DNA of 64,000 nt. It comes from Lewinellaceae bacterium (GTDB taxonomy: Bacteria; Bacteroidota; Bacteroidia; Chitinophagales; Saprospiraceae). Positions 6,465 through 14,842 of this stretch are shown here, piece after piece. The position numbers were made by a program, and so were the translations under genes. The stretch spans positions 744,001-808,000 of the forward strand of contig JACJYN010000003.1 in NCBI GenBank assembly GCA_020636095.1, written 5' to 3'. The notes below the pieces were generated by a model. It saw nothing but the letters and a program-made list of their open reading frames with translations, did no database searches and was not told the DNA's origin. Numbering within the stretch: position 1 is the first letter of the stretch; every line of letters begins with the position of its first letter.

Positions 6465-8946
6465 ATGACGAAAGAAAAGAATAACCTTACTATATCAGGG
6501 GCTCAGCCCACAGGAAGTGGTTACCGTCAAAAACGCTTTGGAAAGAACGCGCTCTATGCCGGGCGCGCCCGCCACATCTTCCGGATGCTGGGATGTACGC
6601 GAACCCATGTTCCTCATTCTGATAGCTGTATGCAGCATCTACTTTTTTCCTTGGTAACGTTTATGAATACCAGATCATGCTCTTTGCTATAGTATGGTTG
6701 TTATCGTCTCCGTTTATCAGGAGGTGCGCAGCGCCAATGCCATTAAAAGCCTGAAGAAGTATACTCAAAGCAGCATTCGCCTGATACGGGAGGGCGAGGA
6801 AGTGTGGTTGCCGGCTGAAGAACTGGTGCCGGATGACATTATGATCCTATCGGAGGGTGAGACGGTTCCTGCCGACGCCACCGTGCTCCGGCAGAACGAT
6901 TTTTCGGTTGACGAGTCCATTATGACCGGAGAGTCGATGCCGGTTTTCCGGGATGCCGGCGCGGCTATCCTTCAGGGCACCCTTATTGCCTCGGGCCTTT
7001 GTACTGCCCGGGTAACCCAAACCGGCGCGCAGACCGGGCTGGCCAGGTTGGGAAAGCGCATGGAAGGCATCACCCAGGAAAAGTCGCTGCTGCAAAAGCA
7101 GGTGAGTACTTTTGTCCAGCGGATGGCCCTGGTGGGCTTGCTGGCCTTTTTGCTGGTCTTTGGCATCAACTATCTGACGACCTTCGACCTGGTGGTCAGC
7201 CTGCTCTTCGGGCTGGTCATGACCATGTCGCTCATCCCGGAGGAGATTCCGGTTGCCTTTTCTTCCTTCATGGCCATCGGCGCTTACCGGATGAGCAAGA
7301 TCGGCCTGCTGGTCAAACAACCCATTACCGTGGAAAGCCTCGGTTCCGCCAGTGTTATCTGTCTGGACAAAACGGGCACGATCACCGAGAATAAGATGTC
7401 GGTAGCGGCCGTCTACGAATTCGAAAAGGATCAACTCATTGAATGGGCCGCCCTGAGCCAATACCCGGACAATCCGGTACTTGCCTATGCCATGTGGGCC
7501 AGCGAACCGATGCCTTTCGACCCCATGGAGAAGGCGCTGCATCAGGCCTACCGGCAAAACGCCGCCATTGACGCCCGCGAACAATACCAGATGGTGCACG
7601 AATACCCGCTGGAAGGCCACCCGCCTATGATGACCCATATCTGGCAAAGGGGAGAAGAACGGATCATTGCCGCCAAAGGCGCAGTGGAAAGGATACTCGC
7701 CCATTCGCCCCTGGCGGAAGACAGCAAAGCAAAGGTGGAAGGCATTACGCGCCAACTGGCGGCCAAGGGGTTTCGGGTGCTGGGGGTAGCCCGTGCGTTG
7801 ATTACCCCGTCTGCCTTTCCGGAACGGCAGGACGATTTCGAGTGGCAGTTCCTGGGCCTGGCTGCTCTTTACGACCCACCCAAGAAGGGTATCCGGGAAG
7901 TGTTCAGCCAGTTTTACGAGGCGGGTATACAGGTGAAGATGATAACGGGCGACTACGCCGAAACAGCCCTGACTATCGCAGGCGAAAGTGGCCTCCGCCA
8001 CAATGGGCGCTACCTCCTGGGCGAGGCGGTGATGAACATGCCCGATGAAAAACTGCGGGAAGCTGTGGATACCGTCAATATTTTCGCCCGCATGTTCCCC
8101 GAAGCTAAGTTCAAAGTGGTGGAAGCCCTGAAAGCCAACGGCCAAATAGTGGCTATGACCGGCGATGGAGTCAACGATGGCCCCGCCCTCAAAGCAGCAC
8201 ACATCGGGGTGGCTATGGGAGACCGTGGGACCGATATTGCGAAAAAGGCCGCTGCCCTGGTTATCACCGATGATAAACTGGAAAAGATGGCGGAAGCTAT
8301 TGCCAACGGCCGAAAGATTTATCACAACCTGAAAAAGGCAATCCGATATATCATTTCCATCCATATTCCCATCATCATGGTAGTCCTGATGCCATTGGTG
8401 TTCAACTGGGAATACCGAAACCTCTTTTCCCCGGTACACATTATCTTTCTGGAGATGATCATGGGCCCCACCTGCTCTATTTTCTTTGAGAACGAACCGA
8501 TGGAAACCGGCGTTATGAACCAGAAACCGCGCGACCCTTCCGCCAGCCTGTTTTCCTGGCGGGAGCTGTCGGGCAGCATCCTGCAGGGGCTGATCATCTC
8601 CGGTGGCGTGTTGGGTATCTATTACTGGGCTATGGCATCCGGCATGGATGAGGATTCCACCCGGACGTTGGCCTTCATCACCCTGATCATCGGCAACATT
8701 TTTCTAACCCTGGTTAATCGGTCTTTCCGGGAGACGATCTTTACCACGATCCGCTACCCGAACAATTTATTACCGTTGATGCTGGGGGCTTCCCTGCTGT
8801 TATTGGCGGCGCTGCAGTTCGTGCCTGTGGTGCGAACTACTTTCCATCTGTCACAGCTTTCTCCTCGGCTATTGTTTGTTTGCTCCGCCATCGCTTTCGC
8901 GACAGCTTTCTGGTTCGAAGGGTATAAGCAGATGGTGAAAGATTAG
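6465..8946 (+). pseudogene. P-type cation-transporting ATPase, N-terminus frameshifted
   Basis: From 6694 to 8946 one frame gives 750 residues of a P2-like ATPase: actuator motif TGESMPV, the PEEIP membrane motif, phosphorylation site DKTGTITEN, KGA nucleotide-binding motif, TGDGVNDGPALKAAHIG hinge and six C-terminal helices. The missing N-terminus is upstream in mixed frames: GLSPQEVV, RFGKNALYAGRARHIFRML, REPMFLILIAVCSIYFF and LGNVYEYQIMLFAIV are all present between 6490 and 6694, separated by about four or five one-base shifts. The reconstructed protein of about 825 residues would be complete. The transported ion cannot be read from sequence; Ca2+, Mn2+ or another divalent cation is typical for relatives. 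The shifts are clustered, so sequencing error is likelier than decay. Confidence 0.85.
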
Positions 8947-8999
8947 TATTCGCTGTTTTCCAGGCGCACGGTATGGTTTGATGAAGTTCGGCAAGCCGG

Positions 9000-10271
9000 T
9001 TACCGCTCTTCTATCTTTGCCAGCATCTTCCGTGCATTTTCATTATCGGGGTTCAGTTCCAGCGATTTTTGATAATACTTCCTGGCCAGATCGGATTGCT
9101 CATCCCTTAGGTAGGCCTCCGCGAGGCTGTCGTAGACGTTGAACGATTGTGGGTAAGCATCCACATTGATCCGGAAGGCCTGAATGGCAGCTTCGGTTTT
9201 GCCCTGCCCCAGAAGCTGATAGCCGGTCCAGTTCATGCGGGACTCTTCGAAGAATACCCATCCGGGGAACCGGGTTTTGGCTTTTTCGTATAAAGCCATT
9301 GCTTCTTCGAGTTGACCTTGCAAAGCCTTCTCCATAAAGTCCTCTGGCGTGGGTGGTACAGGCCGGCCCATTTGAGCATATACTTCTCTCAACTGGTTGT
9401 AAATAATGACCTCTCCGGGATAGTACTCCGTGCAAAACTCAAGGGCCTCTATGGCCTTTTCCATTTGGCCCGCCGCCGCCAGTTCTGCCGCCAGATTTTT
9501 CAGCTCGCCGGCAAAGAAAAGAGTTTGGGCATCGGTTAGGGCCGGCCCGTATTCCTCTCTGGCTTTTACCGGCCCATATTTTTTGAGATAACTGACAAAT
9601 TCGTTCTCGTAATTCATGTAACCTTCTCCCGGCGCCCACTTGTCGTATTCCATATTCCGGGCAGCCTCCTCCGCGATGTCCTGCCCTTTGATGCGGGAAA
9701 TCAGGTGCAACGCCCCATCGATACCGGCAGAAATTCCGGCGGTGGTGATGATCAGGCCATTGTCGACGTAGCGCACGCCTTTCAGCAGTTCACAATCGGA
9801 ACAGTAGCCTTGTACATAATCAAAAGCAGTGTGGTAGGTGGTCGCTTTTTTACCTTCCAGCAGGCCAGCCTTGGCGGCAACAGAAGCGCCGGTGCAGACG
9901 GTAAGAACTGTTCCTCCGTTTTCATAGTGCTCCTTCACCCATTGAATAGCCTCCGGTTCGTTGATGATCCTTCCAGTGCCTCCGCCTGGTATGAGGATAA
10001 TGTCCGGTTTGGGGCAATTTTTATAGGAATAGTTAGGTGTAATCGTCATAAATCCCTGGCTCCTGATGGGCTCCTCGCTCAGGCTTACCAGGTAAACTTC
10101 AAAGCCGTTAGCCTGGGTAAAGGCCTCGCCGGGGCCGGCGAAATCGAGTAACTCTGCACCGCTGGGAACGAAAAGGGCTACTTTGTACACCCTGCCATTT
10201 TGTTGAGGCTGAGAAAAGGTTTGAGTAAGCGCCAGCAGGCAAAAAAAGGAGAAAAATGATATTTTTTTCAT
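9000..10271 (-). CDS. Exported DJ-1/PfpI-domain protein with TPR tail
   Basis: 423 residues. A signal peptide (about 1-20, ending TFSQ) precedes a DJ-1/PfpI glutamine-amidotransferase-like domain (about 28-215): LFVPSGAELLDFAGPGEAF, IPGGG, and the nucleophile-elbow cysteine in TVCTGASVAAKAGLLEG. The C-terminal part (about 240-423) holds several TPR-like helices, clearest in DSLAEAYLRDEQSDLARKYY and KSLELNPDNENARKMLAK. Family members act on small aldehydes or damaged thiols or as transcriptional ligand sensors; the substrate here is unknown. It is divergent from an AraC regulator that also carries a DJ-1 domain. The leader contains a 68-bp palindromic element ending 6 bp before the ATG. Confidence 0.85.
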   Translation of the reverse strand: MKKISFFSFFCLLALTQTFSQPQQNGRVYKVALFVPSGAELLDFAGPGEAFTQANGFEVYLVSLSEEPIRSQGFMTITPNYSYKNCPKPDIILIPGGGTGRIINEPEAIQWVKEHYENGGTVLTVCTGASVAAKAGLLEGKKATTYHTAFDYVQGYCSDCELLKGVRYVDNGLIITTAGISAGIDGALHLISRIKGQDIAEEAARNMEYDKWAPGEGYMNYENEFVSYLKKYGPVKAREEYGPALTDAQTLFFAGELKNLAAELAAAGQMEKAIEALEFCTEYYPGEVIIYNQLREVYAQMGRPVPPTPEDFMEKALQGQLEEAMALYEKAKTRFPGWVFFEESRMNWTGYQLLGQGKTEAAIQAFRINVDAYPQSFNVYDSLAEAYLRDEQSDLARKYYQKSLELNPDNENARKMLAKIEER

Positions 10272-10277
10272 TGTCGT

Positions 10278-10365
10278 CGGGTTAAATCAGGGCAATCGCA
10301 TTTAATAAATTTTTCCTTCTATAATCAATAGGTCAATTTAAATGCGATTGCCCTGCGGGTTAAAT
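10278..10365. mobile_element. 68-bp palindromic element with exact 10-bp flanking repeats
   Basis: Perfect 18-bp inverted arms (10288-10305 and 10338-10355) surround a 32-bp spacer. The element is flanked directly by identical 10-bp direct repeats CGGGTTAAAT (10278-10287 and 10356-10365). This is the geometry of a tiny non-autonomous transposable element with target duplication. It could alternatively be a regulator binding site. In the mRNA of the DJ-1/TPR gene the hairpin would end just before the start codon. Confidence 0.65.
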
Positions 10366-10463
10366 GAACGGATGGTGATTGTCTGATTCAATTTAATTTT
10401 TAGCAAGAAAACCTCAGTAAGGATGGCTCAAAATGACCGATCTTTGTCTGTAAACACCACACC

Positions 10464-11426
10464 ATGGCCCAACACAACATCATCTTTCTGCTTTTCCCCA
10501 AAACCCACCTGATGGACCTGGCCGGGCCGTTGCAGGTATTCTATGAGGCCAGGAACTTGTGCCAATGCCCTATTCATATCCAGTTCACCAGTTTCGAAGA
10601 GGGCATCCAGTTTGAACAGGAGTTGACACTGAACTGCCTCACGAATCCGGAATACCTCAGTCCGGACAAGAACACTCTCATCTGCATTCCGGGCATCGAC
10701 TTCAAAAGCTTTAGAAAAGGAGAGCTGGATGCGTCTATACGGCAAGCGGCGCCTTGGGTGCAGATAGCTTACCAGGCGGGCGCCAGCCTTTGTTCTATCT
10801 GCTCCGGCGCTCTGCTTCTGGCGGAGATGGGATTCCTGGATTACCGAAAATGCGCCTGCCACTGGAAGTGCGCGGATTATCTGCAGCAGCGCTATCCCCG
10901 GGCAAATGTTCAGAAAGATAAGCTCTATACTGAAGATAAAGGAGTGTACACTTCCGCCGGCATGTCGACGGGCATCGACCTGGCGCTCTATCTTTTGGAG
11001 CAGTGGTTTGGCGCCTTCGTGGCGGCTCGGGTTGCTCAGGAACTGGTGGTTAGCTTTCGGCGGGAGGCCACGAAGGCCCAACGGGGTATTTACAGCAACC
11101 TGCAAAAGCCCTTCCATCCGGCCATTCACAAAGTACAGGAGATGTTGCTCAATGAGCCGGAGGCTAACCATAGTATCGAAGCGCTGGCCCGGAGGGTAAA
11201 CCTGAGCCCCCGCCATCTGACCCGTTTGTTTAGAAAATATACCGGCAGGACGATCCAGGAGTTTAAGCAGGAAATTCGACTGGAATTAGCCAGCCTGCTG
11301 CTACAGAACGGGCAGCTTGGCATTGACGAGATCGCCCGTAGGTGTGGCTACAGTAGCGCCCGGCAATTCCGGCGGGTTTGGAAAGAGGCGAATGGGATGG
11401 CGCCGTCGGAGGGGAGGAGGGGTTGA
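10464..11426 (+). CDS. AraC-family regulator with N-terminal DJ-1 domain (GlxA-like)
   Basis: 320 residues. The N-terminal DJ-1/PfpI-like sensor domain (about 1-190) opens IIFLLFPKTHLMDLAGPLQVF and includes the elbow cysteine in SICSGALLLAEMGFLD and TSAGMSTGIDLALYLLEQ. The C-terminal AraC DNA-binding domain (about 215-315) has two helix-turn-helix units: ALARRVNLSPRHLTRLFRKY and IDEIARRCGYSSARQFRRVW. Members such as GlxA sense small metabolites or stress. It probably controls the divergent DJ-1/TPR gene and itself from the 192-bp shared gap (inference). Start ATG 10464 places the domain edge at residue 3. Confidence 0.88.
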   Translation: MAQHNIIFLLFPKTHLMDLAGPLQVFYEARNLCQCPIHIQFTSFEEGIQFEQELTLNCLTNPEYLSPDKNTLICIPGIDFKSFRKGELDASIRQAAPWVQIAYQAGASLCSICSGALLLAEMGFLDYRKCACHWKCADYLQQRYPRANVQKDKLYTEDKGVYTSAGMSTGIDLALYLLEQWFGAFVAARVAQELVVSFRREATKAQRGIYSNLQKPFHPAIHKVQEMLLNEPEANHSIEALARRVNLSPRHLTRLFRKYTGRTIQEFKQEIRLELASLLLQNGQLGIDEIARRCGYSSARQFRRVWKEANGMAPSEGRRG

Positions 11427-11505
11427 TTGTTCCAGAGCCGGTACTCTCAGTGGCCCCATGTCGGCCCTCGCTTCTCAGCCAGGTAAAACAAAACCAATGA
11501 ACCTC

Positions 11506-13047
11506 CTACTTCACCCTAACCTTAGCGCCAAACAAGAAGGAAAGAGAGTTGATCTGATCCGCATTAGGCCCGAGCCCGACGCGGAAGTACTGCAAAGAAT
11601 GCTGGTAAGTAGGCTGGAAGAAGAGGCTCCAGCGGGCGTTGATATAGCGCTCCAGGCCGAGGCCCAGGTTGCCGGTGAGGTAGGCATTCTCTTCGAAGGT
11701 ACCTCCTTCGAACCAGCCCAGGCCCGACTTGCGGATGCGGTCGATGGCCGGCTCGTCACCGGAAGAGGGAGCGGGCATGGGCGGAGGCTGCATGGGCCGG
11801 AAGTCGTACTGCGGTTCGTCGGTGATGTAGTAGTTGCGCTGGAAAGCCACCTGCAAAGAAGCGCCTGCCAGTACATAAGCCCGCCAACTGCCCCGGCTCA
11901 GGAAGCTGTAGCGGAAGTGTAGCGGCACATTGATAATATTGAGTTCACTGGCCTCCAGGCGTTGCCCCTGCAATCCGGAGCCTACGCTGCCGTTGACGTA
12001 AAGCAGCCCTACAGGGTACTGGCGCGCGGCGTAGATAGCGCCGGTTTCGATTTCAAAACGGCCCAATTCAAAGCCCATAGACAGGCCGCCGCCGTAGCCC
12101 ATAGCGTACCGCTGTAATTCTTCCGCCAGCTTTTTCTCTTCACTGGAAGGCACTGTAATGTGGTTGTACTCGGCGCTGCCGAACATACCTACCCGGATGG
12201 CGGCGCGGTTTCTGCTTTTTGTAAACGTGGCGTCGCCTATGTCTTTAAGCCCGTCGTAGGCCAATTCGGCTGGCAGCAGGATTTCGAGCAAATCCAGTTC
12301 CGCCAGCAGGTTGGGGCTGAAGGCTGATTTGTTCGGAAGGAGGTATTTGGGAGCGTCCAGTAAAGGCAGGCGCTGGCTTGCCGGAGGCAGAGGAAGGAAG
12401 CGGCGCCATTGGTTTTCGTTTGCACCGCTATCGGCAATGAGGGCGCTGTTGGCTGATTGGAAGCTATCCTGAGGGATCGTTTTTCCTCCGGGCGTAGCGC
12501 CGTTGCCCCCTTTCCTATCCTGAACGCCAGGCTTTGAGGTTAAAGGAGAATTTTTTGGTAAAGCCGCAGCCTGAGGGCTGGAAGCGTTGTTGGGTAACGT
12601 AGCCTGCGGGGCCATTATTGCCGGTTCCAGGCCGGGCGTTTCTGGTTGGCTCGCAGGGGCGACCTCCGGCGTAGAAGGGGTGGCAGACGAGGGCAGGCCG
12701 TTCAGGGAGCTGTCACTACCGTATTGCCAGAGCAGCAAGGACAACAAGAGCATAAGGGCCAATTCCGTAACCTTGTAGCGAAGCACCTGCCGGGGCCAGG
12801 CAAAGGCTTCATCCAGGAGCGTTTCCATGCGTTGCCAGTGGCCAGGCTGATAAGGGGCCCTGTAACGATGCAGCTTCTCAAAGACGGCTTCGTCGATGTG
12901 CTTCGTATCGGCCACCGGTTGGCCTTCTCCCGCTATGCCCATAGCCTCTTCATCCAGCTTTTGTTCCATAAGCTGCCAGGAATCAGCGTCGAAAGGGACT
13001 TGCAACCCCTCCAGCTTTTCCTTAATGCTTCGGTCTATCGGATTCAT
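11506..13047 (-). CDS. Membrane-anchored outer-membrane beta-barrel protein
   Basis: 513 residues. The first 90 contain two copies of a short motif (FDADSWQLMEQKLDEEA and YQPGHWQRMETLLDEAF), then one membrane helix (LALMLLLSLLLWQYGS). A Pro/Ser/Asn-rich linker follows (about 115-200). The C-terminal ~250 residues look like an eight-stranded-type barrel with alternating aromatics, ending LSFLFGAKVRVK. The cytoplasmic N-terminus, single helix and cotranscription with an ECF sigma factor suggest it may sense the envelope or restrain the sigma factor (inference; no zinc anti-sigma motif is seen). ATG at 13047 or 13059 is possible; both overlap the end of the sigma gene. Confidence 0.75.
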   Translation of the reverse strand: MNPIDRSIKEKLEGLQVPFDADSWQLMEQKLDEEAMGIAGEGQPVADTKHIDEAVFEKLHRYRAPYQPGHWQRMETLLDEAFAWPRQVLRYKVTELALMLLLSLLLWQYGSDSSLNGLPSSATPSTPEVAPASQPETPGLEPAIMAPQATLPNNASSPQAAALPKNSPLTSKPGVQDRKGGNGATPGGKTIPQDSFQSANSALIADSGANENQWRRFLPLPPASQRLPLLDAPKYLLPNKSAFSPNLLAELDLLEILLPAELAYDGLKDIGDATFTKSRNRAAIRVGMFGSAEYNHITVPSSEEKKLAEELQRYAMGYGGGLSMGFELGRFEIETGAIYAARQYPVGLLYVNGSVGSGLQGQRLEASELNIINVPLHFRYSFLSRGSWRAYVLAGASLQVAFQRNYYITDEPQYDFRPMQPPPMPAPSSGDEPAIDRIRKSGLGWFEGGTFEENAYLTGNLGLGLERYINARWSLFFQPTYQHSLQYFRVGLGPNADQINSLSFLFGAKVRVK

Positions 13048-13612
13048 CTTCTTCTCCATACCCGTATGATCTCGAGCTCAATAGAGCTTGTAATTTTAAA
13101 CGCCCCTTCACCAGATTAGACCGGGAAGTGCTCTCGGTAATATCGAGCATCTCAGCAATTTCCTTGTGAGAATAGCCTTCGATGACGTATAAATTAAAAA
13201 CAGCCCTGTAAGCGGGCGACAATTGCTGGATGGCTTCCAGTATTTCTTTTTCTGTGCACTGGCTGACGGCGTCGGCATCAGTTGTACTTAGGCCGTATGC
13301 CTGTTCAATGTCCTCCGTTCGCCGGCGTATGCTCTTTCGATAATAATCAATGGCCGTGTTTACCATTATACGGCGTATCCATGCCGATAGTGACGTCCCT
13401 GGCTGATATTTTGCAATATTTTTGAAAACTTTGATAAAGCCCTCGTGCAGAATATCCAATGCTTCTTCCTGGTCATTGGAATAGCGTAGGCAAACGCCCA
13501 TCATTCGGCTGTAGTACTCTTCGTACAACACCTTTTGGGCCCAACGCTCACTACGCGCACAAGCCGTGATCAAGCTTTTTTCATCGTATTCTAGGGACAA
13601 AGCGATATTCAT
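13022..13612 (-). CDS. ECF-type RNA polymerase sigma factor
   Basis: 196 residues with sigma region 2 (YEEYYSRMMGVCLRYSNDQE, then EALDILHEGFIKVFKNIAKY and LSAWIRRIMVNTAIDYYR) and region 4 (LSPAYRAVFNLYVIEGYSHK, then EIAEMLDITESTSRSNL). It directs RNA polymerase to a small regulon. It overlaps the downstream barrel protein by about 26-38 bp, so the two are translated from one message. No classical anti-sigma gene is beside it. Confidence 0.92.
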   Translation of the reverse strand: MNIALSLEYDEKSLITACARSERWAQKVLYEEYYSRMMGVCLRYSNDQEEALDILHEGFIKVFKNIAKYQPGTSLSAWIRRIMVNTAIDYYRKSIRRRTEDIEQAYGLSTTDADAVSQCTEKEILEAIQQLSPAYRAVFNLYVIEGYSHKEIAEMLDITESTSRSNLVKGRLKLQALLSSRSYGYGEEDESDRPKH

Positions 13613-13821
13613 GTACTTTTCAGCTTGCGCAAGTTAGCCCAAATGGCAAAGATTTACAACCGGTTTAATCGCTTTTGACTTTAAGAGTACAACGGGAGGG
13701 GAGGGGGATGTGCTGCCTGAGTGGCAAATATTTTGGAAAATAGGTGCTTTGAACACACGCTGAAGTTTGAGGCATGATGCCTTCCAAACAAAGCCGCCTC
13801 CCTAAAAGTAAACTCTAAAGC

Positions 13822-13851
13822 TTGTTATCCTGTTATAAATATGTACATTTG
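13822..13851 (+). promoter_or_regulatory. Bacteroidota-type promoter for the first bS21 gene
   Basis: TTG at 13822-13824 and TACATTTG at 13844-13851 are separated by 19 bp, an exact fit to the -33 TTG / -7 TAnnTTTG consensus. Transcription would start near 13858, giving a leader of about 240 nt before the start codon of the bS21 gene at 14101. Confidence 0.7.
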
Positions 13852-13857
13852 CAGCAT

Positions 13858-14100
13858 CAATCATTAGTTCTGATGGCCTAAGGTTTTTTTTCTTCCTACC
13901 TCATATAGTTAGATTAAGAGTTTCCACCCGTTGTACTAATCGTTTGATCGTCTCTTGGGAATGCCTTGATGTTGTGGCTGGAACTGCCTGGCTATCAGGC
14001 GTTTCTCAATAGGGCGTTTTTTTAATTTAACAACGAACAGGCAGGAAAAAGCCGTTTTGAAAACGAAACACACCTGCTACGTTCAAATTAAACACTATAT
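13858..14100 (+). promoter_or_regulatory. Long structured 5' leader of the first bS21 gene
   Basis: About 240 nt with no open frame of note. It contains a GCCTG/CAGGC hairpin (about 13993-14007) followed by a T7 run near 14020. A GCAGG (14041) / CCTGC (14073) pair ends 23 nt before the ATG. The last segment shares CCTGCT at -28 with the leader of the second bS21 gene (-27). Autoregulation by bS21 is a plausible role (inference). Confidence 0.45.
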
Positions 14101-14298
14101 ATGATAATAATTGATGTAAAAGACAATGAATCTATCGACCGCGCACTGAAACGGTATAAGCGCAAGCACAGAAATATCGGCCTTATCAGAGAGTTGCGCC
14201 GCCGCAAGCAGTTTACCAAACCCTCTGTCAAGCGTCGCACCGAAATGCTCAAAGCAGTCTACAAGCAGGAGAAAGAACTTTCAGAAGCCAACGATTGA
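14101..14298 (+). CDS. rpsU: 30S ribosomal protein bS21, first copy
   Basis: 65 residues, MIIIDVKDNESIDRALKRYK then KHRNIGLIRELRRRKQFTKP, the full bS21 pattern and normal length. It binds the small subunit next to the 3' end of 16S rRNA. In Bacteroidota ribosomes bS21 helps cover the anti-Shine-Dalgarno sequence (established for Flavobacterium). No Shine-Dalgarno sequence precedes the ATG. The message probably ends at the terminator at 14318, so it is separate from, or only read through into, the second copy. Confidence 0.95.
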   Translation: MIIIDVKDNESIDRALKRYKRKHRNIGLIRELRRRKQFTKPSVKRRTEMLKAVYKQEKELSEAND

Positions 14299-14317
14299 GA
14301 ATAGCTTCAAGCTCCCA

Positions 14318-14360
14318 AATAGGGCCCGTCCAATTCACTATTGGGCGGGCCCTATTTTTT
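14318..14360 (+). terminator. Rho-independent terminator after first bS21 gene
   Basis: 16-bp arms (14318-14333 and 14341-14356) are fully complementary with one G-U pair, have a 7-nt loop, and run into a T6 tract. It is a strong terminator 20 bp after the stop codon. Confidence 0.9.
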
Positions 14361-14582
14361 ATGGTTTTTTCCACTTTATTGATTATTTTTGCGCTGTCAA
14401 CCGATAGCTCCATTGGAGGGTGCTCCCATCTGGTCCACTGGAGGCTGGAATTTTTTAATTCCCATTTAACGAAATGAAGGGCGACAATTCATGCCGTGAG
14501 GCAGCTCTTTCCCGCAGGAATTCCTGTGGCGAGAGTGGGTCTTTTGATCAATTTTTAGTTCATTAATTTTCAAAAATTTGAC

Positions 14583-14644
14583 GCCGGGCATATCAACCTA
14601 CCCGGTTTCAGGTGTTTCCTGCTTAAATTTTCAAATAGGAATTT
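14583..14644 (+). promoter_or_regulatory. Hairpin leader of the second bS21 gene
   Basis: Two small hairpins precede the ATG: CCGGG/CCCGG (about 14584-14604) and CAGG/CCTG (about 14609-14621). A further perfect 12-bp palindrome, CAGGAATTCCTG, lies upstream at about 14515-14526. A short AGGA sits about 7 nt before the ATG, the closest thing to a Shine-Dalgarno sequence in this pair. CCTGCT at -27 mirrors the first leader. Confidence 0.45.
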
Positions 14645-14842
14645 ATGATCATTATTGAGGTAAAAGATGGAGAATCCATCGACCGTGCGCTTAAGCGTTA
14701 CAAGCGCAAACATCGGAATGTAGGAATTGTAAAGGAGCTTCGCCGCCGTCAGCAATTCACTAAACCTTCAGTAAATCGCCGCACTGAGATTCTGAAAGCT
14801 CAGTATCTGCTTCAAAAGCAGAACGAGGAACGGGAAGATTAA
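14645..14842 (+). CDS. rpsU: 30S ribosomal protein bS21, second copy
   Basis: 65 residues, MIIIEVKDGESIDRALKRYK then KHRNVGIVKELRRRQQFTKP. It is clearly paralogous to the copy at 14101, with the same length, most differences conservative and a diverged C-terminal tail (LLQKQNEERED against YKQEKELSEAND). The 346-bp gap carries its own leader structures, so it may be expressed under different conditions. Swapping bS21 copies could alter initiation on particular messages (inference). Its stop codon overlaps the convergent phytase stop. Confidence 0.93.
   Translation: MIIIEVKDGESIDRALKRYKRKHRNVGIVKELRRRQQFTKPSVNRRTEILKAQYLLQKQNEERED

Noticed and set aside
6847..8439. 530-codon open frame on the minus strand across the ATPase
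   Set aside because: It is the antisense shadow of a clear P-type ATPase; its His/Gly-rich translation has no family-like sequence.
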